From positions 93,634 to 157,633 of the forward strand of contig JAFWMH010000077.1 of the NCBI GenBank assembly GCA_017510785.1: a DNA stretch of 64,000 nt, in the 5' to 3' direction. The notes under the pieces were generated by a model that was not told the DNA's origin, searched no databases, and worked only from the letters and a program-made list of their open reading frames with translations. Position 1 is the stretch's first letter; the number at the start of each line of letters is the position of its first letter. This DNA comes from Atopobiaceae bacterium (GTDB lineage: Bacteria > Actinomycetota > Coriobacteriia > Coriobacteriales > Atopobiaceae). The translations under genes were made by a program, and so were the position numbers. Positions 41,029 to 49,260 of this stretch are shown here, one piece after another.

Positions 41029-41613
41029 ATGGCCGAAGACACTGCCCAAGGGCAGGCAACCACGACTCCCGATGGGGAGGGCACAACCCAGACTGCGCCA
41101 GCTGGGCAGTCTGGCAGCGAACGCACCTACACGCAGGCCGAGGTTGACGCCCTTATGGGCGGATACGTGCCGCAGGACGAGGTTAACCGCCTCGTCGGCA
41201 AGGCAAGGCGCGAGGCGCGCTCAAAGTACGACGGATACGACGAGTACAAGGCACATGCCGAGGCGTGGGCCGACTACGACGAGGTTGCGGCAGCGCGCGA
41301 CAAGGCCACGGCAGAGGTCGAGTCGCTCAAGGCGCAAATCGCGCATCGTGACCTCGTGGACAAGGTGGCCGACGCGACCGGCGTTCCCCGTTCGCTACTG
41401 AAGGGCGAAACGGAGGACGAGCTGAACGCGTCTGCCGAGGCCATCAAGGCATATGCGGGTACGCATGCAGCCCCGCAGCAGCCACAGCCGACGTATCCGC
41501 AGGACAAAGGGGGCGGCACGAGTCCGTCACCCATTACCAAGGAGCAGATCGAGTCCATAAAGGACCCCGTTGAGCGCGTGAAGTTGCGCGCTCAGCACAT
41601 GGATCTCTACTAG
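41029..41613 (+). CDS. Capsid scaffolding protein
   Basis: 194 residues, GGAGGCC upstream. Disordered start, then a coiled coil (YDEVAAARDKATAEVESLKAQIAHRD), helix VADATGVPRSLLKGETEDEL, and a polar tail. This is the usual form and place of DUF4355-type scaffolds, 13 bases before the capsid gene. Confidence 0.82.
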   Translation: MAEDTAQGQATTTPDGEGTTQTAPAGQSGSERTYTQAEVDALMGGYVPQDEVNRLVGKARREARSKYDGYDEYKAHAEAWADYDEVAAARDKATAEVESLKAQIAHRDLVDKVADATGVPRSLLKGETEDELNASAEAIKAYAGTHAAPQQPQPTYPQDKGGGTSPSPITKEQIESIKDPVERVKLRAQHMDLY

Positions 41614-41626
41614 CTAGGAGGCCAAG

Positions 41627-42667
41627 ATGGCGACTATTCCCAACACTCAGACCACCTCCGACGTCGTAAAGTCCCTTGACCAGGAGTTCATCAAGAACTT
41701 CCAAGAGGAATACGACCGATTCGCCGAGTTCATCGGCCTGTTCGGCGTCGAAACCGTAGCGGCAGGCACCGCCCTCTACCAATACGCGGTGGCAGGAGCC
41801 CTGAACGACGGCGAGTTTTCGCTTACCAGCGACAGCGCCGTAGTCACGGGAAAGACCTACTATACCCGCTCTGGCAGCGCAGGAGCCTACGTCTATACCA
41901 AGGTTGATTCCCCGTCCACCAGCGACATCGCAACCTATTACGAGCTTGTGGCATCCTCTGGCATCCATTATGTCGAAGGCGACTTCATCGCACGTTCCAA
42001 GTACTCCGTGAGCCGCACTCCGATCGGTGAGGTCGAGTTTTATCCCTACGCGAAGCAGACCACCGCTCAGGCCATTCTCAAGGCCGGATTCGAGAAGTCT
42101 GTCCTTCGCACCGACCGCAAGGCGCAGCAGCAGCTCCGCGCGGCCATCATCAATGACTTTTTCGCGCTGCTCGGCAACGGCACCTCCACCACCTCTCCTG
42201 CAAGCGGCTCTACGTGGAACCTCCAACAGACGCTCGCCTACGTCTCCGCTAAGCTCGGCGACGTGATGGAGACGGCAAACGAGGAACCGGAAGACGTAAT
42301 CCACTTCGTCAACCGTCAAGACGCAGCCGCCTACCTCGGCAACGCAACCGTCACCACGCAGGACGCCTTTGGCATGACGTACCTCGAGAACTTCCTTGGC
42401 ACGCCGAACGTCATGCTTACCAACCGCGTGGACGCTGGCTCCGTGTACGCCACGCCAGTCGAAAACATCCACGTTTACGGTCTCGACTTCGGTTCTCTTG
42501 GCGCTGCTGGGCTTGTCTACACGACCAACGACTACGGCCTCGTGGGCGTCCATCACAAGCCCGACTACGACTATGGCTCGGTTGAGACCTACCTCGTTCG
42601 CGGCGCAAAGTTCATTCCCGAGGTGACCGACTTCATCGTCAAGGGCTCGACCACTCATCTCTCTTAG
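41627..42667 (+). CDS. Major capsid protein
   Basis: 346 residues, TAGGAGG upstream. HK97-type order: N-terminal arm (SLDQEFIKNFQEEYDRFAEFIG), an inserted domain (KTYYTRSGSAGAYVYTKVDSP), and the P domain (QQLRAAIINDFFALLGNGT). The insertion near residues 80-110 recalls capsid I-domains. Confidence 0.9.
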   Translation: MATIPNTQTTSDVVKSLDQEFIKNFQEEYDRFAEFIGLFGVETVAAGTALYQYAVAGALNDGEFSLTSDSAVVTGKTYYTRSGSAGAYVYTKVDSPSTSDIATYYELVASSGIHYVEGDFIARSKYSVSRTPIGEVEFYPYAKQTTAQAILKAGFEKSVLRTDRKAQQQLRAAIINDFFALLGNGTSTTSPASGSTWNLQQTLAYVSAKLGDVMETANEEPEDVIHFVNRQDAAAYLGNATVTTQDAFGMTYLENFLGTPNVMLTNRVDAGSVYATPVENIHVYGLDFGSLGAAGLVYTTNDYGLVGVHHKPDYDYGSVETYLVRGAKFIPEVTDFIVKGSTTHLS

Positions 42668-42683
42668 TTTGTGGGCTTAGGAC

Positions 42684-42944
42684 ATGACGGCAGAGGTCGT
42701 TGTAGCCTTTCGCGACATTCATACCTGGCACCTCTATGCGCCCGGTGACGTTTACGAGGGCAGCGACACGCGCGTGGGGGAGCTTCGCTCGCTTGGCATC
42801 GTCGCAGGTGACCAAGCGGGCGGGGACGCGCCCGATTACCAATCCATGACCAACGCTCAGCTCAGCGAGCTGTGCGCAAAGATGGGCATCGTGCCACCCA
42901 AGCGCGCTACGAAGGCACAGCTCATTGCACTGCTCGACGACTAA
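42684..42944 (+). CDS. Small head protein with SAP-like end
   Basis: 86 residues. The first half is a short beta domain (VVVAFRDIHTWHLYAPGDVYEG); the end MTNAQLSELCAKMGIVPPKRATKAQLIALL matches a SAP-like helix pair. Such genes follow the capsid gene in many siphoviruses. Confidence 0.75.
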   Translation: MTAEVVVAFRDIHTWHLYAPGDVYEGSDTRVGELRSLGIVAGDQAGGDAPDYQSMTNAQLSELCAKMGIVPPKRATKAQLIALLDD

Positions 42945-42959
42945 AAGGGAGGTGGGCCC

Positions 42960-43358
42960 GTGGCTACAAGTTACGCGACGTATGCCGAGTACATCCTTGC
43001 GACGGGTGACGCGGCGAGCAGCCAAGAGCAGGTCAAACTCGTGCTGGAGGACCTGTCGGCAGAGCTGCGCGCCGAATGCGGCATCTCCGACTCGCGCACG
43101 CTCGCGGGTGACGCGGCAATCCTTGCGCGCAAGTGCGTGGTCGATGCAGCCCGCAAGATGCTCGTGCGTCCTGCGATAGACGGCTTCGCGGGCGACATGA
43201 CCAACGCGCGGCAGGCGAGCTTCACGGCCAACGGCATAACGGAGTCCGTGACGCTATCGACGGCCAGCGCATGGTTCGACTCGCGCTCGCTCGCCCGACT
43301 CAAGCGGCTCGTCGGACGCGGCCAGCGCGTCGGCATGGTCTATCCCTACGGGTGGTAG
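42960..43358 (+). CDS. Head-tail adaptor
   Basis: 132 residues from GTG 42960, GGGAGG upstream. Helical bundle (LVLEDLSAELRAECGISDSR ... ARKCVVDAARKML) and the closing RLKRLVGRGQRVGMVYP, as in gp6/gp15-type adaptors. Confidence 0.8.
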   Translation: MATSYATYAEYILATGDAASSQEQVKLVLEDLSAELRAECGISDSRTLAGDAAILARKCVVDAARKMLVRPAIDGFAGDMTNARQASFTANGITESVTLSTASAWFDSRSLARLKRLVGRGQRVGMVYPYGW

Positions 43359-43360
43359 CC

Positions 43361-43762
43361 ATGACTCGCGACTGGCGCGACTCATACGACACCGTGCGCG
43401 TGTGGACTCGCACGCAGACTGGCTCTGACTCCATGGGTGAGCCGGTGTACGCGTGGAGCTACCAAGACGTGCGCGGAGTCTCAGTCAAGACCGGCACCCG
43501 CGATACCGGGCTACAGTCCGGGGATGCCATGAGCGACCTCAGACCGGATGGCATTCGCGTGAAGTTCACGCTGTCGTTTCCGAAGGGACACGGCCTCACG
43601 CTTCGCCATGCCCGCGTGACGTTTCCCGATCGCGGGCAGACGGCAACCACGTGGCAGGATGCGGAGCCGTACGCGCTCATGGTGAGCGGTGACCCGCAGC
43701 CGCAACGTCCCTGCCCTACCGTGTGGGACACGATCGCAGAGGTTGGACGAACCGATGGCTAG
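43361..43762 (+). CDS. Head-tail stopper
   Basis: 133 residues. Beta-barrel pattern (YDTVRVWTRTQTG ... VKFTLSFPKGHGLTLRHARVTFPD). Fits the stopper position, two genes before the tail terminator. Confidence 0.76.
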   Translation: MTRDWRDSYDTVRVWTRTQTGSDSMGEPVYAWSYQDVRGVSVKTGTRDTGLQSGDAMSDLRPDGIRVKFTLSFPKGHGLTLRHARVTFPDRGQTATTWQDAEPYALMVSGDPQPQRPCPTVWDTIAEVGRTDG

Positions 43763-44060
43763 TGGTTGGGATGCGCGCATAGACAGATTCCAGCCGAACG
43801 GCAGCGGAATCGCAGAGGTCTGGAAGTCTTTCGAAATGCAGATAGCGCTTTCGGAGGTCACCGACTCACTGCGCGAGCAGGCCAACGACATGGGACGTGC
43901 CAACATGCCCAACTTCGCGCCGACGTACCTATCTGGCGTCGATGTGCTGAGCGACACAGCAATCGGCTACGTGAGCACCGGGAAGTCGAGCACGGATAGA
44001 CCACGTTCGGCGCAGATTGACCAGCACAGATATCAGACGCTCGACAAGCTCAACCACTAG
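43755..44060 (+). CDS. HK97 gp10-like tail-joining protein
   Basis: 101 residues, overlapping the stopper gene by 8 bases. Short helical N-terminus (EMQIALSEVTDSLREQANDMG), then a loop-rich part. Assigned mostly by position. Confidence 0.7.
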   Translation: MASGWDARIDRFQPNGSGIAEVWKSFEMQIALSEVTDSLREQANDMGRANMPNFAPTYLSGVDVLSDTAIGYVSTGKSSTDRPRSAQIDQHRYQTLDKLNH

Positions 44061-44072
44061 GGAGGCGAGGCA

Positions 44073-44453
44073 ATGCCAAGGCTCAACGTCGAATCATACC
44101 TCGTCTCCCATCTTGCGAGCGAGTTTCCGGATGCCACGGTGCGCGCCCGCGTGCCTGACCCGAGGCCAAAGCGCCTGATTGTCGTGAGCAGGGCGGGCGG
44201 CCACAAACTGGACTCGCTGCGCGACCGACCGGGCGTGCACCTGTTTGTCTACGGCGGCACCGAGTGGGAGACCTCGGAGCTGGCCGCAGAGGTCGCGGAC
44301 GCGATGCTCGCGCTCAACCGAAGCGACGCGGCCATGCTCGCGGGCATCGACCGCGTTGACGAGGAGACGATGCGTAGCGAGCCTGACACGCAGACTAAGC
44401 CGGACACCCCGCGCTGGTTCCTGTCTTTCACGCTCACGACGCATGCTTATTAG
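44073..44453 (+). CDS. Tail terminator/completion protein
   Basis: 126 residues: SYLVSHLASEFPDATVRARVPDPRPKRLIVVSRAGG ... ELAAEVADAML ... RWFLSFTLTTHAY. Strand-helix order matches tail-terminator proteins. Confidence 0.78.
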   Translation: MPRLNVESYLVSHLASEFPDATVRARVPDPRPKRLIVVSRAGGHKLDSLRDRPGVHLFVYGGTEWETSELAAEVADAMLALNRSDAAMLAGIDRVDEETMRSEPDTQTKPDTPRWFLSFTLTTHAY

Positions 44454-44483
44454 TAATCAGCGAACGAAACACTAGGAGAAAAG

Positions 44484-45362
44484 ATGGCTGACGATAACAA
44501 GACCATCAATCCCAACAACGTAACGACGGGCGGGCCCGTCGAGGGCGGTTGCGCGTACGTGTCGTTCGACGCCGAACCGAACATCCCGACCAGCGCCGCA
44601 ACCGACATCACCGCCGTGAGCTCGGGGTTCGAAAACCTCGGCGAGCTCTCCGACCAAGGCTGGACGCACAGCGTATCCACCTCCGTTAACAAGTTTAAGG
44701 GCTACCACGGCACGACCTTGCTCTCCGACTCTTCGGAGGAGGAACACACACTCAAGCTCGAGCTCACCGAGGTCGTGCGACTCAGCGCCAACAAGTTGCG
44801 CTTCGGCGTCGCGGCCATCGTCACCGACAACGACGAGGTGGCCGAGATTCACCCGACCGCCGTGCCGGGACAGATCGTGTGCATCGTGATTGACGAACTC
44901 TTCTCTAACGGCATCAAGCAGCGTACGGTCTTCCCGCGCGCCAAGATCAACTCCGTGGACGACGAGGCCCACCAGAAGGGTTCTTTGCTCGTCTACGGCA
45001 TGACGTTCGACTTGCTCGTGGATGAGGACGGCGCACCGTACCACCAGTACCGCGCCAAGCTCGCCGACACCGTAAAGCCCGACGTCACGCTCGCCACGCT
45101 CGCCATCGGCTCGCTCACGCTCACGCCAGCGTTCCACGCGGGCAGTGACGTGGAGTTCTACCGCGCCAGCACCACCAGCTCGTCCGATACCGTGAGCGCC
45201 ACCGCCACCGACTCCGAGGCCACCGTTGCCATCAAGGTCAACGGCAGCTCGCACACGAGCGGCCAGAGCGCGTCGTGGACCTCGGGCCCCAACGTCGTGG
45301 ATGTCACCGTGACCAACGGCACGGAGAGCGCCGAGTACACGGTCATCGTCACCAAGTCCTAG
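44484..45362 (+). CDS. Major tail tube protein with cadherin-like C-terminal domain
   Basis: 292 residues. About 1-195 are the tube domain (GGCAYVSFDAEP ... VYGMTFDLLVDEDGAPYHQYRAKL). About 200-292 is an extra domain of the cadherin-like/Big type (GSLTLTPAFHAGSDVEFY ... VTVTNGTESAEYTVIVTK), which would decorate the tail and may bind sugars. Confidence 0.87.
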   Translation: MADDNKTINPNNVTTGGPVEGGCAYVSFDAEPNIPTSAATDITAVSSGFENLGELSDQGWTHSVSTSVNKFKGYHGTTLLSDSSEEEHTLKLELTEVVRLSANKLRFGVAAIVTDNDEVAEIHPTAVPGQIVCIVIDELFSNGIKQRTVFPRAKINSVDDEAHQKGSLLVYGMTFDLLVDEDGAPYHQYRAKLADTVKPDVTLATLAIGSLTLTPAFHAGSDVEFYRASTTSSSDTVSATATDSEATVAIKVNGSSHTSGQSASWTSGPNVVDVTVTNGTESAEYTVIVTKS

Positions 45363-45394
45363 GCATGGCCTAGGCGCATCGCAGCAACGTCCGA

Positions 45395-45429
45395 GGGCGC
45401 AGGGGTTTGTTGCCCTTGCGCCCTTTTTT
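45395..45429 (+). terminator. Intrinsic terminator after the tail tube gene
   Basis: GGGCGCAGGG, 8-base loop, CCCTTGCGCCC, six T. Probably partial, so the abundant tail tube is made above the downstream tail genes. Confidence 0.88.
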
Positions 45430-45450
45430 CGTATGAATTGGAGGCAAAGC

Positions 45451-45840
45451 ATGAGGCACGACGTGCTCATGTCAATGTCGCTCGCCGACCTCGACCGATA
45501 TGGAAGCGCGTGCGGAATTGACGTGACGGGCGAGCAGACGAGGGAGCGCAAGGTCGAGGTCATCGAGGAGAGGCGGGGGCGAGTGGCTGAGGTGAACGTG
45601 CTCGGCATGACGTTGACGGTGCCGAAGCGCCGTCTTCACGACCAGCGCCTTGCCGACATTCTCTCGACGAAGCTCACCGACGAGAGCGCATCGACGGCTA
45701 TGGTGCTACTGCTCGGCGAAGAGCAGTATGAGGCCGTAATCGAGCGCTGCACCGACGAAGACGGCGTAATTGACGTGGAGGCCATCGGCGTCGCGTTCAA
45801 CACGCTCTTCTACGGGAGCGACGAACTAAAAAACTACTGA
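45451..45840 (+). CDS. Tail assembly chaperone, short form (G-like)
   Basis: 129 residues from ATG 45451, GGAGG 6 bases before; an upstream ATG at 45433 lacks a site. Ends in GSDELKNY. The last codons contain A AAA AAC, the slippery site that yields the long form. Sits between tail tube and tape measure as G in lambda. Confidence 0.82.
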   Translation: MRHDVLMSMSLADLDRYGSACGIDVTGEQTRERKVEVIEERRGRVAEVNVLGMTLTVPKRRLHDQRLADILSTKLTDESASTAMVLLLGEEQYEAVIERCTDEDGVIDVEAIGVAFNTLFYGSDELKNY

Positions 45841-45875
45841 TTCTCGCGCGCCTTGAGGACGGCCACGTGCGCGAG
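45828..45875 (+). promoter_or_regulatory. Programmed -1 frameshift signal
   Basis: Slippery heptamer A AAA AAC at 45828-45834 in the correct frame, 8-base spacer, then a stem CTCGCGCGC/GTGCGCGAG (45843-45851 with 45867-45875, one mismatch, 15-base loop). The zero frame stops at 45840; the -1 frame stays open to 46205. Confidence 0.88.
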
Positions 45876-46205
45876 CTTCGTCATGACTTTCGCACGTGCT
45901 ACCACGTCGCGTATGACGATGTGCCGGTTGCCGAAGCGATAGACCTGATTCGCTCGCTGCCCGACGGCTCGCTCTACGTCGCGGCGACGGAGCCTGAGCG
46001 AGCATGGAGCGAACTCAAGCAGAGGACGGCGGACGTAGTGGACGCGATTTGGCTGCTCGTGTGGGCTAACAGCATGGACCACGAGAAGATGCCAGAGCCG
46101 CAGAGGGTGACGCGGCCCAAAGACGTGGCCGCACGGCAAAGGCAGCGCGAGAGACAGAGACGGGCGCGCGAGGTGCTCGAAAACACGGAATGGGTGGAGG
46201 TGTAG
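45834..46205 (+). CDS. Tail assembly chaperone, -1 frame extension (T-like)
   Basis: Read after the slip as LLILARLEDGHVRELRHDFRTCYHVAYDDVPVAEAIDLI, adding 123 residues for a fusion of about 251. A GTG at 45867 would give a separate protein, but it sits inside the frameshift stem and lacks a ribosome site. The C-terminus is helical and basic. The extension recruits tape-measure protein in related phages. Confidence 0.85.
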   Translation, partial: LLILARLEDGHVRELRHDFRTCYHVAYDDVPVAEAIDLIRSLPDGSLYVAATEPERAWSELKQRTADVVDAIWLLVWANSMDHEKMPEPQRVTRPKDVAARQRQRERQRRAREVLENTEWVEV

Positions 46206-46209
46206 ACAA

Positions 46210-49200
46210 ATGGCAGTCATAGGCTCCGCGACGCTCAACATCGTGCCCAAGGTAGTCGGCGGGCTCGGCAAGGCGATAGACGATGAGATAGCGGGCGCGA
46301 ATCTCACGGGCGCTGGCGAGAAGGCCGGCAGCGGCTTCATGAGCGGTTTCAAGGACAGCACGAGCTTCGGTTTGTGGTCAAACGTCGCATCCAGGGCCAT
46401 CGACACGGTAAGCAACTCGATAGGCAACGCGGCAAGTCGCGTTGACACGCTCAACAACTACCCGCGAATCATGGAGCAACTCGGGGCATCGACGGACGAG
46501 TCGAACAGCTCGATAAAGACCATGAGCGACGCACTCTCCAACGTCCCCACCAGGCTCGACGACATGGCAAGCACCACGACGGGATTGTACGCGGCCACGA
46601 AGAAGTATGGCACGAGCCTCACGACGGCGACCGACGCGGGACTTGCGCTCAACAGCATGCTGCTTGCGGGCGGGCAGTCAACGGGAATCGTCAACGCGGC
46701 CATGGAGCAGTTTCGGCAGATGGTCGCCAAGGGCAAGCCAGAGCTGCAAGACTGGCGCTCGATGATTCAGGCAGCGCCGGGGCAGATGGAGCAGCTCGCA
46801 GAGGCCATGCTTGGCGCTGGCAAGACGGCTGATGACCTGTACGCAGCGCTCGGCGGAGGCCAGAAGGGGCAGGCTGGCAAGGACTTCATCCCCGACATAC
46901 CGATGGACGAGTTCGTTGAGAAGTTTGCGCAGATGAAGGACAAGTTCGCCAAGAGCGCCGAGGAAGCGCAGGGCGGAATCCAGACCTCGTTCTCGAACAT
47001 GCAGAACGCGGTCACGAAGGGCGTGGCGAACGTCATTCAGGCCATCGGTCAGGAGAACATAGCCAAGGCCATAGACGTCGTGAAGTCACTCATAAACGAC
47101 GCGTTCAGCTTCATTGGCGACGTTGCCGACAAGATTGGCCCCGCAGTCGGTGGAATCATCGACTCGGTAAAAGGCGTGGTTGACGGCGTGCACAAGATGC
47201 GCGACAATCTGCGCGACGACCTGAGGTATGGCTTCTTCGACGGGCTTGACGCCGACACGGGCAAGATAGCAGACCTCAACGACGCGATATCCAAGATAAG
47301 CGGGCTCAACGAGGGTGCGGGCTCCGGCTTCTCGTCGCTCGCAGACTCGATAGAGTGGGCGATGAGCCGCGCCAAGGACTCGGCGCAGGCGGCCAAGGAC
47401 GCGCACGAGGACTACATATCGCAGGTGACAAAGTCGGCTGATGCGATACGCGACGCATACGCATCGTTCGAGGGCGACTCGCGCAGGCTCGACAGCGCGG
47501 CAGAGGCCATCGAGAAGTACGGCAACAAGGCGGGCATCACGGCGGGCCAGCAGTGGGAGCTGAAGCGCGCGCTCGAAGAGGTCAACGACATGTGCGGCAC
47601 GCACTACGGCACGCTCGAGAACGGCTACACGATAATCGACACCGAGACGGGCAAGGTGCAGAGCAACACGCAGGCCATCAAAGACAACATCGAGACTCGC
47701 AGATACGCCGCAAAGGCCGAGGCAGTCGGCACCGCGCTCGCCGAGGAAGAGAAGGTCTACGACGCCGCGGCGGCATATTACGCCGAGCAGAAGCGCGCCA
47801 ACGACGATGCGATAAAGGCCATGGACCTGCTCGCCGAGAAGTACGGTTCGGTCGAAGAGGTCGCGAAGAGGGCCAAGGAGGCGCTCGGACGCTCGCAGAC
47901 GGGCGACATGACTGGCGAGGAACAGCAGATCGTCAACGTCTACAACGCGTGGAAGACCGCATCCGACACGATGGCGGACGCGACGAACAAGATGCACGAC
48001 GCAGAGAACGCGGTATCGTCTCTCTCGTCGCAAAGCAGCGCGCTAGAGCAGCTCGCGCAAGGCGGCGAGCAGAGCTTCCACGACCTCGCGGCAGCGTCGG
48101 GAGTCGCAGCCGAGGCCATCGGCAGGGACGGCGGCATGGCGCTTGAGAACTTCGCGTCCACGCTGCAACAGCTCGGCGACTCGGCGGAGGTTGACGGCGA
48201 GAGACTCAGGGCTGCCTTGTCGAACCCGGAGCAGATGGCCGAGATAGTGGCCGCATACGACGGCACGGCGCAATCGCTGCAAGGCGTGTTTGACACGATG
48301 GGACTCGGATGGGACCAGACCGCGGCGAAGGTGGCAGACGCGTCGAACGGCGTCGCGCTCTTCAAGGACTCGTTCAACGGAGTCGAGGAGTCCGCACAGG
48401 CGATGCAGGCGGTTGGCGGCAATGCCGACGAGCTTGCGGCGAAACTCTCGAACGCCGGCATCACGTCGCAAGACCTCGCCAACATGGGCATCGACAATTT
48501 CACACGACTCGCTCAGGCGTGCCACGGCAACGTTGACGACATGGTTTCAAGCATCCAGTGGTACAACGAGACGCCCATCATTGACAAGGACGGCAGGGTC
48601 GTGGTTGACGACCAAAGGCTCGTTGACTCCCTCGGCAACGTATACACCTTCAACAAGGAGGGCAAGCCAGAGGACAAGGACGGCAAAGTCGTGGTCGATG
48701 ACAAGGAGCTGCGCGACGCGCACGGCAACGTCGTGACGTGGAACGGCACGAACCTTGAGCCTAAGTCAACGCACGTCACGACCGACGATGGCGGGCTTCC
48801 CGGGCTAATCGACCATGCGAACACGTTTATCAGCCTTCCTGACAACACGTACAAGTACGCACGATACGAGACGGACATCGTCACCAACCATCAGGATAAC
48901 TTCTGGGAGCATCACGGCGAGAACGCGGTGGGCGGCCACATCGAGCCAAGGCACGCGGGAGGGTTCATCGCGACCGGCCCGACACGCACGCCGTTCGGCC
49001 TTGTCGGCGAGAACGGTGTGGAGACGGTCATACGCAACGACAATGGCTCGATGGACGTCTATCCGCTCAACAACCCGCGCTATCTCGGCTATGCGCGACC
49101 ACTTGCCGAGGCGATTGCGGCTCATGTCACCAAGGCAATGGGCAGCACAGGCACCGTCGTGAACGTCGCGCTCAACTACGACGCTGGGGCGGACGCGAAC

Positions 49201-49260
49201 CAGATGGCATACGACGTGGCCGACAGGCTGGCACTCGCACTCGGGGCTAGGGGGATGTAA
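46210..49260 (+). CDS. Tail tape measure protein
   Basis: 1016 residues, largely helical, Ala/Asp/Lys-rich. Typical start GSATLNIVPKVVGGLGKAIDDEIAG, a TAPE-type region near 90-230 (LNNYPRIMEQLGAS ... MLLAGGQSTGIVNAAMEQF), amphipathic stretches near 270-330, and a glycine-rich end (GGHIEPRHAGGFIATGPTRTPFGLVGENG). Length predicts a tail of roughly 150 nm by the usual 0.15 nm per residue. Confidence 0.93.
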   Translation: MAVIGSATLNIVPKVVGGLGKAIDDEIAGANLTGAGEKAGSGFMSGFKDSTSFGLWSNVASRAIDTVSNSIGNAASRVDTLNNYPRIMEQLGASTDESNSSIKTMSDALSNVPTRLDDMASTTTGLYAATKKYGTSLTTATDAGLALNSMLLAGGQSTGIVNAAMEQFRQMVAKGKPELQDWRSMIQAAPGQMEQLAEAMLGAGKTADDLYAALGGGQKGQAGKDFIPDIPMDEFVEKFAQMKDKFAKSAEEAQGGIQTSFSNMQNAVTKGVANVIQAIGQENIAKAIDVVKSLINDAFSFIGDVADKIGPAVGGIIDSVKGVVDGVHKMRDNLRDDLRYGFFDGLDADTGKIADLNDAISKISGLNEGAGSGFSSLADSIEWAMSRAKDSAQAAKDAHEDYISQVTKSADAIRDAYASFEGDSRRLDSAAEAIEKYGNKAGITAGQQWELKRALEEVNDMCGTHYGTLENGYTIIDTETGKVQSNTQAIKDNIETRRYAAKAEAVGTALAEEEKVYDAAAAYYAEQKRANDDAIKAMDLLAEKYGSVEEVAKRAKEALGRSQTGDMTGEEQQIVNVYNAWKTASDTMADATNKMHDAENAVSSLSSQSSALEQLAQGGEQSFHDLAAASGVAAEAIGRDGGMALENFASTLQQLGDSAEVDGERLRAALSNPEQMAEIVAAYDGTAQSLQGVFDTMGLGWDQTAAKVADASNGVALFKDSFNGVEESAQAMQAVGGNADELAAKLSNAGITSQDLANMGIDNFTRLAQACHGNVDDMVSSIQWYNETPIIDKDGRVVVDDQRLVDSLGNVYTFNKEGKPEDKDGKVVVDDKELRDAHGNVVTWNGTNLEPKSTHVTTDDGGLPGLIDHANTFISLPDNTYKYARYETDIVTNHQDNFWEHHGENAVGGHIEPRHAGGFIATGPTRTPFGLVGENGVETVIRNDNGSMDVYPLNNPRYLGYARPLAEAIAAHVTKAMGSTGTVVNVALNYDAGADANQMAYDVADRLALALGARGM

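Noticed and set aside
44472..45608. 378-codon minus-strand open frame
   Set aside because: Antisense to the tail tube gene and chaperone start; no domain pattern.
45867..46205. Independent gene starting at GTG 45867
   Set aside because: The start lies in the stem of the frameshift signal without a ribosome site, and the frame opens earlier at the slippery site.
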